Of a stretch of DNA of 64,000 nt, positions 25,245 through 34,062 are shown one piece after another. The notes below the pieces were generated by a model, which saw nothing but the letters and a program-made list of their open reading frames with translations, was not told the DNA's origin and searched no databases. The DNA comes from Deinococcus hopiensis KR-140 (GTDB lineage Bacteria; Deinococcota; Deinococci; Deinococcales; Deinococcaceae), in assembly GCF_900176165.1 (NCBI RefSeq), contig NZ_FWWU01000005.1:1-64000 (forward strand). The letters are read 5' to 3'. The number at the start of each line of letters is the position of its first letter. Position 1 is the stretch's first letter. Made by a program: the position numbers and the translations under genes.

Positions 25245-25345
25245 GCGGCGGTTCCTTCGACTACGGATCGAGAGGTCGCGGGTTCGAGTCCCGCCACCTG
25301 GTTCCAGGTGTAGCTCAGTGGTTAGAGCGCTTTGTGTCCCGCCGC
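25245..25345 (+). ncRNA. yrlA: YrlA-like Y RNA with a circularly permuted tRNA-like module
   Basis: The parts of a tRNA occur in the order anticodon arm, variable loop, T arm, acceptor 3' strand, acceptor 5' strand, D arm. Anticodon stem TTCGA/TCGAG (25256-25272) has loop CTACGGA, the anticodon arrangement for ACG (Arg). The T arm GCGGG-TTCGAGT-CCCGC is at 25278-25294. Acceptor strands CACCTGG and CCAGGTG (25295-25310) are joined by TT, so they form a closed hairpin and cannot be aminoacylated. TA-GCTC-AGTGGTTA-GAGC (25311-25328) is a D arm. Outside, GCGGCGG (25245-25251) pairs with CCGCCGC (25339-25345), the position of the Ro60-binding stem. Known: Ro60 orthologues bind Y RNAs, and the YrlA class mimics tRNA. 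The rsr gene follows directly. Confidence 0.85.
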
Positions 25346-25370
25346 GACATGTTCTCCGGGCATCCAGCCT

Positions 25371-25459
25371 GGTCAGTGGGCAGTGAGTTCTCCGGTTCCT
25401 TCTTTTCCCAAGAAAACCGACACCGGAGTTCAAAGTTCTCCCACTGGCCCTTTTCTTTT
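25371..25459 (+). ncRNA. Long hairpin before rsr: terminator, leader structure or second Y RNA
   Basis: GGTCAGTGGG (25371-25380) pairs with CCCACTGGCC (25440-25449) with one G-U pair. Inside it, CTCCGGT pairs with ACCGGAG. The 3' arm is followed by TTTTCTTTT. It may terminate the Y RNA transcript, act as a leader in the rsr mRNA, or be a second, non-tRNA-like Y RNA. It ends about 20 bases before the rsr ribosome binding site. Confidence 0.5.
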
Positions 25460-25493
25460 CCTTTCCGACACCGTGACGAAGGAGGTCATGCCC

Positions 25494-27079
25494 ATGGGTT
25501 TTGTCAACCGCAAAAAGAAGCACAAGGCCGTCTCGCCCCACCTGAACTTCATGGGCGGGCCATCCTACAACATCGCTGATCCCCTCCAGACCCTTCGCGT
25601 CACCGCTGCCAGCTGCTTTTTCGGCGAGCCAATGTACTACGCGCGGGACGTGAAGGACGACCGCCCTCAGCGCGTTCACAGGGGTCACCTGAGTGACATG
25701 GCCCTGGCCCACCTCCACGCCACCCTGGGGGCTCTGGACCCGCAGGAAAGCCGCAACCTCACGCCTGCCCAGCGGCTGGAGCGGGCCACCGACAACGCCC
25801 TGGATGCTGATCCGGAAGGCACCCTGCGCCTGGCCGCCAAGCTGCGCAGCGAGTGGAACATCCGCGTCACGCCGCAGGTCATCTTGGTGCGCGCGGCCAA
25901 CCACCCCGCTGTCCGAGGCACCGGCCTGGTCCGGGAATATGCACCGGGCATCATCCGCCGCCCGGACGAGTGCGCCACTGGGCTGGCCTACCAGCTCTCC
26001 GCCTACGGCAAGCCGGTTCCCAACAGCCTGAAAAAGGCCTGGAAGGTCGCCTTGGAGCGGGTGTCACCCACCGCCCTGGCGAAGTACCGCCTGGAGGGCA
26101 AGGGCGTGAAGACGCTCGATGTGGTGAACCTTGTGCACGCTTACAGCCCGGCCATCGACGCCCTGATGCGCGGTGAGCTGAAGCTCGAAGGGGAGACCTG
26201 GGAGAGCCTGATCAGCGCGAAGGGCAGTGGCCAGGCCCAGTGGGAGGAGGCCGTGAACGTAATGGGCCATATGGCCCTGCTGCGCAACCTCCGCAACCTC
26301 GTGAAACATGGTGTTGCGCCAGCGTTGTTCACCCAGAAGCTGGTCGAGGGCGCTGCCACCGGCAAGCAACTGCCCTTCCGCTACTACAGCGCCTATCGAG
26401 CGGTGAAGGAAACCAGCGCGCCGAAAGCAGTGCTGCAGGCGGTGGAAGAGGCGCTGGAAGTCAGCCTGGGCGAACTGCCGCACTTCTCCGGACGCGTGAT
26501 GAGTCTGTGCGACAACAGCGGGAGCGCGCAGGGCACGGCGACGTCCAGTATGGGTCAGATCCAGGTGAGCACCATCGCCAACCTGAGCGCAGTCCTGACT
26601 GCCCGCCGGGCCGACGAAGGGCATGTCGGTGTGTTCGGCGACCGCCTGGAGACCTTCCGCGTGGAGGGCCGGGTCATGCCGAACCTGGAGCGGGCCGAGC
26701 GCCTGGCGAAGAACATCGGCATGGGCACGAAAACGGCATCTGGCTGTTCTGGGACCGAGCGATCCGGGAGCGGCAGCATTGGGACCACGTGTTCGTGTAC
26801 AGCGACATGCAGGCGGGGCACGGCGGGCTGTACGGCACCGACCCCGGCGCCTACCGGGATTACCTGTGGCCGAGTGGTGGACGGTACATCGACGTGCCGA
26901 AGCTCATCCAGACCTACCGCCAGCAGGTGAATCCACAGGTGCTCGTGTACCTGGTGCAGGTGGCGGGCTACGGCGACACCATCGTGCCGGAGACGTACCG
27001 GGGCACATTTATCCTGGGCGGGTGGGGCGACGGCCTGCTGAGGTACGCCCACGCCATGAGCCAGAACTTCAAGGCCTGA
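25494..27079 (+). pseudogene. rsr: Ro60 orthologue Rsr (TROVE + vWA), single frameshift
   Basis: About 528 codons, matching the length of known Rsr. The start is ATG 25494, eight bases after GGAGG (ATG 25488 is too close). The N-terminal TROVE repeats run to about residue 330 (YNIADPLQTLRVTAASCFFG, then HLSDMALAHLHATLGALDP). The vWA domain begins near residue 340 with the MIDAS motif LCDNSGSAQGT. Near 26730 the frame breaks: ...AKNIGMGT in one frame continues as ENGIWLFWDRAIRERQHWDH in the next, ending AHAMSQNFKA. One missing base (CACGAAAAC where CACCGAAAAC is expected) explains it. Rsr is a ring that presents structured RNA for decay with PNPase and Y RNA. Either the gene is recently inactivated or the base is an assembly error. 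Confidence 0.9.
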
Positions 27080-27080
27080 G

Positions 27081-27104
27081 AAACGCCCCCAGGGGGCGTT
27101 TTTT
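27081..27104. terminator. Terminator after rsr
   Basis: AACGCCCCC-AGGGGGCGTT followed by TTTT directly after the rsr stop. The A-run on the other side would let it also serve the convergent small frame at 27103-27207. Confidence 0.85.
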
Positions 27105-27207
27105 ACACGTCGTCCAGTTGCCGCTTCGGTGGGCGGTAGGAGAAGCGCAGCGTGTTGCCGGAAGCGAGGACCCTCTGGAGAAATCCAGCGGGCAGTGCCC
27201 GTTCCAT
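27103..27207 (-). CDS. 34-residue open frame convergent with rsr
   Basis: MERALPAGFLQRVLASGNTL followed by RFSYRPPKRQLDDV. The codons are GC-rich at third positions, but there is no good ribosome binding site. It may be the C-terminal remnant of a larger protein. Farther upstream, 27208-27557 holds a 13-bp hairpin and no gene I can support. Confidence 0.25.
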   Translation of the reverse strand: MERALPAGFLQRVLASGNTLRFSYRPPKRQLDDV

Positions 27208-27247
27208 TCCCGTTCCGCTCAAAATTGATGGCGTGGTTGTAAGGGAA

Positions 27248-27281
27248 GGAGCAGGCGAAGGGGCTACTCTTCGCCTGCTCC
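27248..27281. repeat. 13-bp perfect hairpin in intergenic DNA
   Basis: GGAGCAGGCGAAG and CTTCGCCTGCTCC flank an eight-base loop; further A-G/C-T pairing (AAGGGAAGGAGC against GCTCCCTT) partly extends the stem. The flanks carry no T-tract, so function is uncertain. Confidence 0.5.
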
Positions 27282-27557
27282 CTTCTGGTGCTGTTGGGCG
27301 AACGGTGGTGCCCGTAAGGCGTGGCGGAGATTGGCCACACCGGTGACGCATCATCAGCACAAGCCATGCCGCTTGGGATCGTTACGGTAGAACTTGCGAT
27401 AGACCCGGAACTTCTTCACCGACCCGGTGCGTTTTCCACGGCGAGCCTCATCTTGGAAATCTGCCTATTGAACACCCAATCTTCTGCGGACAAGCACCTT
27501 CCCTTGGGGCGACTTGACGCGCAACACCCTCTACTTCCTCCTTTCCTCCACGAGCCT

Positions 27558-27920
27558 TCAGTCGACGCGTTTGCCGTACCGGCGATTTACGATGATGTGC
27601 GCGGCATTCCGGGCAAAGGGCTCAGGCGTTCCACTCTGCATGAATGACTCAGTGATGTGCTGAATTTCTGCTGCCGTACTGCTGGAGGCCTTCTCCTGGT
27701 GGGCATAGTTCAACCGGGGCCGCTCAGCATCCACCCGGTAGCAGTCCGGCGCAAGGCGTTCAATCTGTCCGAAGCCAGTCAACCTCAGAGTGGAGGTGTC
27801 TTCCAGGTCGAGGAGGAACCCATCGGCGGTCACCTTCGCGCTGCCCAGAGACATGCCGCGCTGGATCAAGGTCTGGGTGATGAACCGATGCAGTTCGGCG
27901 CGAGTCTGGGTCTGGATCAT
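27558..27920 (-). CDS. Hypothetical protein
   Basis: 120 residues from ATG 27920 with GGAGGA seven bases upstream. It begins MIQTQTRAELHRFITQTLIQ and includes LLDLEDTSTLRLTGFGQIER, LAPDCYRVDAERPRLNYAHQ and a basic end, NRRYGKRVD. It looks soluble with no recognised domain. The site and codon use make it a likely real gene. Upstream, 27921-28397 has no gene I can support. Confidence 0.6.
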   Translation of the reverse strand: MIQTQTRAELHRFITQTLIQRGMSLGSAKVTADGFLLDLEDTSTLRLTGFGQIERLAPDCYRVDAERPRLNYAHQEKASSSTAAEIQHITESFMQSGTPEPFARNAAHIIVNRRYGKRVD

Positions 27921-28397
27921 GGGGTTCTCCTCCGTAGGCCAAACAAGGCATCCAAATATGGGATCAGCGTAACAAACTCCTCCAGGAGCCATTGCTGAGT
28001 CAGGACACCATTGTTGTCGGGTGAAACGGCCCTGGACTGTCTGGACCACGAGTTGCTGACGGTCAATTCTTCAGGTTCGGGACGCCTGATGCGCTCCTTT
28101 CTGGGGGGAGCTCCACCTGCGTGAGGCATCCCCTCGCGCCCTTATGTCAAATCAACCCAGGTATCAATAGGTCCCGCTATGAGGCTGTGAGCGTAGCCCA
28201 CGGCCTCACACAAGCGTTCATGCACTTGATGCCCACGAGGCAACCGGATTGCCAAATGTCCTGCGGCATCTTTCCCCGCCCCCTCATCCCCAGATGTCCA
28301 AGACCTCGTCTAAGAACCTATTCGGAAGATATTGGTCTACTGAAGGGCAGTGACGACGACGCAACCGCATCAAGATCAGATCAATGACCAGAACACA

Positions 28398-29200
28398 CTA
28401 TGGGAGGTAGCGGACGAGCTCTGGCTGCGTCTGGCCCCTGTGCTGGTGATCAACAAACCCAGGAAAAAGAGCGGGCGTCCCATGCGGGACGCCCGCTCGA
28501 TTTTCAATGGGCTGATTTGACTGGCGCGAACCGGGAGCCAGTGGCGCCAGTTGCCCCGCCGGTACGGTCCGAAATCGACTGTTCACGAGCGGTTCTGTGC
28601 CTGGGTGGAACACGAATGCTTCCGCACGGGGTGGGCGATGGTGCCCGAAGAGTACGACCAGGAACTCGGCACCCTGTGGGAATGGCAAGCCGCCGACGGG
28701 AGCATGGTCAATGCCCCGTTGGGAAAAGGCGCTGGTGTGCCCGAAGCCACAATTCCACTGACCGAGGAAAAGGCGGGTGTAAATGTACCCTGCTCACTGA
28801 CGCCAAAGGTATTCCGCTCTCGGTCGTGCTCTGTGGAGCGCATCGCTAGGACAGCAAGATGCTGAGCGACATCTGTTGCTCGTGGGTACGACACGCCCGC
28901 GTGCCGTTAACGGGCCACGATGAAGGCCTGGTCGCGCCTATCCCCAAGAAGAGGGTGGTAGGCCAGCCCATTCCTGCTCCTGGTAATCCACGACGCCACC
29001 CACCACGGCGGTGGGTGCGGGCAGGCGTGCCCAGGCGCGTCCGTTCTGCCCAGGAAGGTTGAGTGTGGACCACAGTCGGTTCAACCGTTTCCGCCGCATC
29101 CAGACGCGCTGGGAGAAGCGTCCAGACCTGTATCTGGGCTTTAGCCGAGTTGACCGCTTGCCTCCGCATCTGGTGCACCCTCGCCCCGCCGCACCTCCCA
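28398..29200 (+). pseudogene. IS5-family transposase remnant
   Basis: Scattered over frames: LWLRLAPVLVINKPRKKSGR, ARSIFNGLI-(stop)-LARTGSQWRQLP, RRYGPKSTVHERFCAWVEHE, LGTLWEWQAADGSMVNAPLG, then GKGGCKCTLLTDAKGIPLSV and a terminal SRFNRFRRIQTRWEKRPDLYLGF-like piece. The order is that of IS5/IS427-group transposases (one D in AADGSMV, the R-x-x-x-x-R-x-E-K end). An in-frame TGA and several frameshifts make it inactive. No clear terminal repeats were found. Confidence 0.75.
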
Positions 29201-29290
29201 AACAATCTTCTGGCCAGGCCCTTAGCCACAGCTGTGCAGGATCGGGGAAACCCCAGGTGGGATATCCCCAGAAATGCACCGAACTACGTC

Positions 29291-32200
29291 TTATCCGGGC
29301 CCCGTCTGCCCTGTTGTTGGAGATCCAAAGCGGAGGCGCAGCGAGGCGATTTCAAATGGTCGCAGCGTCAGGCGCAGCTGTGACCCTTGGCCTGAAGTCT
29401 CCAGCGGCACCTCCCCGATCGGGTCTTCAAGCAGGTTCACTCGCCAGGCGTCTTGCAGCTGAGCGCAGGCCAGCGTGAACTCGGCGTGTGCTCCATAGGG
29501 TTCGTACAGGCGCAGGACCAGACCAACCCCGTCCTCAGCGTGTTTTAGCGCTGAGAGCATGACGCCCTCGCCCTGGACGCGTAGGGTGGGTGGCGCAAGT
29601 CGCCCGGGGAGAAGCATCAGCGGACTGTTGAGCGCCAGAGCTGCTTGCGCCACGCGGCCCGTGCGGGCGTTCCCGGTATGTGGATACAGGGCATAGGTGA
29701 AGCGCTGCTCGCCCTCATCGGCCAACGCATCCGGCCACATGGGGCCGCGTACCAAACTGAGTCCTAGAGTGCTCTCCAGGGTGGAGTGGCCGTATTTGCC
29801 ATCGTTTAACAGGGCGACGCCCCAGTCTGCCTGCGACAGATCCGCCCAGCGGTGACCGCAGACTTCAAAGCGCGCTGCGTCCCAGCTTGTGTTGCGGTGG
29901 GTAGGCCGCACGACGCTCCCAAAGGCTGTTTCAAACGTCGCTTGCCGGGTATGGACCCGCAAAGGAAAGAGCGCGCGCAGCATGGTTCTCCGCTCGTGCC
30001 AATCCATCTGGGTCTCGACGTCGAGACGTCCGGACCCGACCTCCAGCCGGTAGGTCTGCACGATACGGCTCGATCTCCAGACGCGCGTCACGCGCACCGC
30101 CGCGCGCCAGGGACCTGTTTCAAGGATCTCGATGCGCTGTACGCCCCCGACCTCTTCTCCGGGGTCGCCCACCGCAGTGGCGGTGTCCCAGGCCTCCCAC
30201 TCACGCGGAAGGTCCACGTAGGCCATGAGCACGTTGCCACGCCCGTCCAGTACCCCCTCTGATCCACACGGTAACTCGGAGCAAATCAAACGGTGTAGGG
30301 TACCGTCCGGCCCGATCTGTGCTTCCAGACTGCCATCCTGGGCGCGCAGGACGAACGCCTCGCCCATCTGCATGGCTGTCACGGGAGACAGGCCTGCCGT
30401 GTGGTGTCCCAGGCCGTGGTCGTTTGCCTCTACCTGGTGCACACCGAGTGGGGGCAGTTCAACCGGGATGAGCCCACCGCCCTCCACCTTCTGCCCAGCG
30501 ACTGCCCCCGGGATCAGCACTGGCGCGCAGCGCGGTTCCAGCGATGGGTTGAGGATGCTGAACATCCCCGCTTGCGGCGTCGCGGCTTCCTGACAGATCG
30601 TCTCTGCCTCGCGCACAACACCCTCTAGCTCCGGGAGTGCCGCCGCGTACACCTCGGCGATGCTCGACCCCGGCAAAATGTCGTGGAATTGGTTGAGCAA
30701 CAGCGTCTTCCACGCCTGTTCAAGGCGCTGGCGCAAGGAGGGGCGGCCCACAAGGGAAGTCAGGCAGGTGACGAGTTCAGCCTCGACCAGCCGGTGTTCG
30801 GCCTCGCGGTTCAGTTTCTTGACGCGCGACTGCGTGGTCAGGGTCGCGCGGTGCAACTCCAGGTACAATTCGCCCACCCATACGGGCAAGCCCTGAGTCG
30901 GTAGACCCCGGAAGAAGTCATCCACCCGCGTCATGCTGAGGCGCGGCAGGGCTGGGAAGTCACGTAGGAACTGGAACCGCTCCAAGTTTTCGCGGCTGGG
31001 GCCACCACCGCCATCGCCGTAACCGTGCGAGAACAGGCTGGTGGGTTCTCCGTCTCCCCAAACACGCAGTTGCTTGCCGCGGAAGTTGCGCCAGGTGCTC
31101 AGCAAGTCGCGTGGGCGAATCTCGCCGTTGTAACCTCCCGCCGCCACCGCCCCGCTGCCCCAATTGTGGAACATGTGCGTCGTGATGCGCGTGCCGTCCA
31201 GGCCTTCCCACGCAAACAGGTCGTGGGGAAAGGTGTTGGTCTCGTTCCAACTCATTTTGGTCGTGAAAAAACCCGTGATGCCAGCCAAGCGCATGATCTG
31301 CGGCAGGGCAGGGGCGTAGCCGAACGTGTCCGGCAGCCACAGTACCGTGGAGCGCCGCCCAAAGTGCTGCTCGAAGTAGCGTTGGCCATACAGGAAATGG
31401 CGCGCCCATGCCTCGCCTGAGGGCATCTGCCCGTCGGGCTCGACCCAAGTACCGCCCACTGCCTCAATTCGGCCTTCCCGCACACGCGCAGCCACCTGGT
31501 CAAACAGGTCTGGCGCGTCGGTTTGCAGCCAGGCGTAGATCTGAGCTGAGGACTGGTTGAAGGTCATTTCCGGGTAGCGCTCCAGCAGCGCCAGTTGTGT
31601 CCCGAAGGTGCGCCGTATCTTGCGCCGGGTCTCAGCAACCGGCCACAGCCAGGCCAGGTCGATGTGCGCGTGCCCGCTCAGCGCCAGCCGTCCAACAGGC
31701 GGGTAGCGCCGCCGCAGGCGCTCCAACTCGCAATGCAGGTAATCGAGCGCCTGTTCTGCGCTTGCCCGTGCCTGGAACGAGAGCGGCCGGGGCTTAGGAA
31801 AGTTGGGGAGCCGCCAGACCCCCGTGGCCCCCCGCCCAATGCCTGGGTGCCCACGCCCCAGGACCTCTTGCGTGTCGCTGGGCCAGGCGAGCAGGGCCAC
31901 GGCTTCCTCGGCGATGGAAAGCAGTTGCGGCACGACTTCGTGGGTCTCCAACTCTCGGGCGGCCTCCAGCAAGGCGTGCAGTTCTAGAGTGAAACGGTCG
32001 ACTCCAGGCTCACGCTCGGTGAGGACGGCCCGTGCCAACCTGGGCTGTTGCGGCTCGCCGAAGAAGCCGCGCGCCACAGCCTCGACCCGCACGTGCAAGG
32101 CTTCCCCCGCTGTAAGCGTGCCGAGCCGCACGGCCTGATGGTAGGCGTTGAGGCCCAGGTGCGCGACCTCTCGCCCCTCGTGCCACACCCAGGCCTCGCC

Positions 32201-32455
32201 CTCACCACCAAAATCGAGTTCCAGTTCAGCCTCCCCCAGATCTGCGGGTACCCTGGTCTCTAGGGAGAACTTGACGGGCAGGTCATCCTCGGTTGGCGTC
32301 CAGGCGGCCCCCAGGGCGATGGACTGGGCCGACTCACCCGTGCGCTGGATGGTCCAGCCGTCAAGTGGAAGCTCGCGGCGAAGTCGCCACGCATGGAGGA
32401 TCTCAGCGTGTCGAAACAGAGCGTGCAGGCGTTGGGTCAGGGTCTGATGGGTCAT
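29291..32455 (-). CDS. GH38 alpha-mannosidase
   Basis: 1054 residues from ATG 32455 (MTHQTLTQRLHALFRHAEIL); upstream extension to 32800 crosses an inverted-repeat element and is unlikely. The GH38 catalytic domain is clear: LSGHAHIDLAWLWPVAETRR (zinc ligands H-x-D), SSAQIYAWLQ, GGTWVEPDGQMPSGEAWARH, and WLPDTFGYAPALPQIM, whose Asp is the family's nucleophile. A zinc His follows in the TTHMFHNWGSG region. The middle helical domain (LLLNQFHDILPGSSIAEVY) and C-terminal beta-sandwich regions are present. It hydrolyses terminal alpha-mannosides, probably in the cytoplasm as no signal peptide is seen. No transporter is adjacent, so substrate supply is unclear. Confidence 0.92.
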   Translation of the reverse strand: MTHQTLTQRLHALFRHAEILHAWRLRRELPLDGWTIQRTGESAQSIALGAAWTPTEDDLPVKFSLETRVPADLGEAELELDFGGEGEAWVWHEGREVAHLGLNAYHQAVRLGTLTAGEALHVRVEAVARGFFGEPQQPRLARAVLTEREPGVDRFTLELHALLEAARELETHEVVPQLLSIAEEAVALLAWPSDTQEVLGRGHPGIGRGATGVWRLPNFPKPRPLSFQARASAEQALDYLHCELERLRRRYPPVGRLALSGHAHIDLAWLWPVAETRRKIRRTFGTQLALLERYPEMTFNQSSAQIYAWLQTDAPDLFDQVAARVREGRIEAVGGTWVEPDGQMPSGEAWARHFLYGQRYFEQHFGRRSTVLWLPDTFGYAPALPQIMRLAGITGFFTTKMSWNETNTFPHDLFAWEGLDGTRITTHMFHNWGSGAVAAGGYNGEIRPRDLLSTWRNFRGKQLRVWGDGEPTSLFSHGYGDGGGGPSRENLERFQFLRDFPALPRLSMTRVDDFFRGLPTQGLPVWVGELYLELHRATLTTQSRVKKLNREAEHRLVEAELVTCLTSLVGRPSLRQRLEQAWKTLLLNQFHDILPGSSIAEVYAAALPELEGVVREAETICQEAATPQAGMFSILNPSLEPRCAPVLIPGAVAGQKVEGGGLIPVELPPLGVHQVEANDHGLGHHTAGLSPVTAMQMGEAFVLRAQDGSLEAQIGPDGTLHRLICSELPCGSEGVLDGRGNVLMAYVDLPREWEAWDTATAVGDPGEEVGGVQRIEILETGPWRAAVRVTRVWRSSRIVQTYRLEVGSGRLDVETQMDWHERRTMLRALFPLRVHTRQATFETAFGSVVRPTHRNTSWDAARFEVCGHRWADLSQADWGVALLNDGKYGHSTLESTLGLSLVRGPMWPDALADEGEQRFTYALYPHTGNARTGRVAQAALALNSPLMLLPGRLAPPTLRVQGEGVMLSALKHAEDGVGLVLRLYEPYGAHAEFTLACAQLQDAWRVNLLEDPIGEVPLETSGQGSQLRLTLRPFEIASLRLRFGSPTTGQTGPG

Positions 32456-32666
32456 GGCACCTCGGAGGGGGATGGACCGCGGCCTGCTCATACCGCGTCC
32501 ACAGGAAGCGTCAGGGGTTCCTCGCGGCAACAGGTGTTGCTCGTCCATAAGGGGCTGCCACTGGCAGTGTAGTGGACCAGATTGACGCCGTCTTGCGGGG
32601 TGAGGCGAGTGCCCCACGACCCTGGGCATCACCGAAGGACAAAGCCTTCTCCAGGGTGTGTCCGGG

Positions 32667-32751
32667 AGGTGGTGATCGGTCAACCCTGTAAGGAAGGAGA
32701 ATCGCCGCGCATCCGCTGCTTCAAGGTGAGGGGGTTGACCGATCACCACCT
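32667..32751. repeat. 85-bp element with perfect 20-bp inverted ends
   Basis: AGGTGGTGATCGGTCAACCC at 32667-32686 and its exact complement at 32732-32751, around a 45-bp centre. It resembles a small MITE or a large regulatory hairpin and lies about 210 bp upstream of the mannosidase start. From 32752 to 33489 I see two terminators but no gene I can support; an open frame ending at 33456 (VKPHSLERFPNATQ...) is too weak to call. Confidence 0.6.
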
Positions 32752-33107
32752 TGGTTTCACATGTCGGAACGCCACCCCTTTTACGGCGCAATGGGGGCAC
32801 CCCACAGCGACATGCCCTTCACCGCTTACCGTATTTCCCCTTCTGCCAGCAGCGCCGCCTCAACCAAGTGCCCTGCCAGAATGCGGGCTTCCTGCGCGTC
32901 CATTCCCTCCTGGTACACGGTCGGGCGAATGGGGGCCAGAGAGGATCAGGACTGCGCATCAAGCAGGATGCTCGCCATGGAGCTACTGCCGCACTGGTTA
33001 TGCAGGGTGACCTGCTGCGACACGGTGGGGGAGAGGACGGTCTTTTCAGGGGGATCACCGCTGACTGGCCGGGGACGGGTGCAGGGCACCGGCTCCCGCC
33101 AGGAACA

Positions 33108-33130
33108 GCCCCGCTTCGGCGGGGTTTTTC
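33108..33130 (+). terminator. Rho-independent terminator
   Basis: CCCCGC-TTCG-GCGGGG-type stem followed by TTTTTC. It sits in DNA with no recognised upstream gene, indicating a lost gene or an unannotated small transcript. A second similar one, CCCCACCCTGCCGTGGGGCTTTTC, lies at 33239-33262. Confidence 0.7.
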
Positions 33131-33489
33131 GTTTGTGTGCGTCTGGTTTAGGTACGGCTGTAATAGTCTTGTTACCGGTAACAGTTATATTGAAACTGTC
33201 TCCACAACAACCCCAGCCGAGTGAAGCTGGTTTCCTGCCCCACCCTGCCGTGGGGCTTTTCGTTAGCGTGTCACGCTTCCTCGGAAACTACGGGCATGAC
33301 CAAGTGAAGCCGCACTCCCTTGAGCGTTTCCCAAATGCTACCCAGCGCGTCACCTTGCCCATGACAGGGGTAGAGGTGCTGATTCGCCGTCTGGACGTGG
33401 AGGCCTTCACTTCAGAGGGGGTGCGAACGGCACTGAACATGCCTGCACTGCGCTGAGCGGAGTGGGGGCCTTGTGCACGATGGGCTGAT

Positions 33490-33660
33490 AAGGGAGGCGG
33501 ATCGAACCCTCGGCCTGCCCTCACTGCCAAACGCTCGCAGCCCAACTCCAGGCGATGACGGCTGAATACGGCACCCTGACAGCACAGGCTCGAGAATTGA
33601 AGGCCCAACTTAGCCCGGACAGCACCACCTCAAGCGTGCCCCCCAACCTGAATATGCTCT
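33490..33660 (+). pseudogene. IS66-type transposase, N-terminal remnant
   Basis: Reads TLAAQLQAMTAEYGTLTAQA, RELKAQLSPDSTTSSVPPNL. The coiled-coil plus L-x-x-N/D-S-x-x-S-S-x-P-P motif is characteristic of the start of IS66 transposases. Nothing of the catalytic domain follows. From 33661 to 34062 I see AT-rich DNA with no gene. Confidence 0.55.
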
Positions 33661-34062
33661 GGGAACCACGACCTCCTTGCCGGACACCCTCGCTCAGCGC
33701 TGGACCCGGTACCTAAACCTGGAACGCACTGGTCAACGAAGGCAAGCTCCAGCTGTGCTCGGACCGTTCTCGCGCTGAATTGTTACAACTCTCCACCAGT
33801 GGCGCGATTGCCTCTTCAGGACACTTCTTTCAGCACACCAAACCACGTGTGGTCCGAGGAGACGATGTCGTATAGGGTAATGATGGTTCCCGCTTATATG
33901 TTTGTAAGGGTCATAGTTTTTTAAGTCCTTCTGAACGTAATCTACCTCCTCATTATAAATTTAACCATATACGAGAACTGCTTTGGCTCCGTATCAGCGC
34001 CTTCTTCACCTTCTCAAGCATCTCCAGGGTGACATCCTCATTGTCCGGAAACGGTTGATAAA

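Noticed and set aside
25256..25329. An ordinary tRNA-Arg (ACG) gene
   Set aside because: The halves are in the wrong order and the acceptor strands are joined by a two-base loop, so no free 3' CCA end could form without unusual processing. The rsr neighbour makes a Y RNA the better explanation.
25332..25493. An upstream extension of the rsr frame
   Set aside because: It would overlap the Y RNA stem and the long hairpin; ATG 25494 has a well-spaced GGAGG and gives the expected protein length.
32456..32800. An N-terminal extension of the mannosidase of 115 residues
   Set aside because: It runs through the 85-bp inverted repeat and has no domain content; the family start fits ATG 32455.
33239..33262. 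A riboswitch or attenuator before the frame ending at 33456
   Set aside because: The hairpin followed by a short T-run is adequately explained as a simple terminator.
32761..33456. A 231-codon plus-strand open frame
   Set aside because: It spans two terminator hairpins and has an unnatural composition; only the last 50 codons might be a gene remnant.
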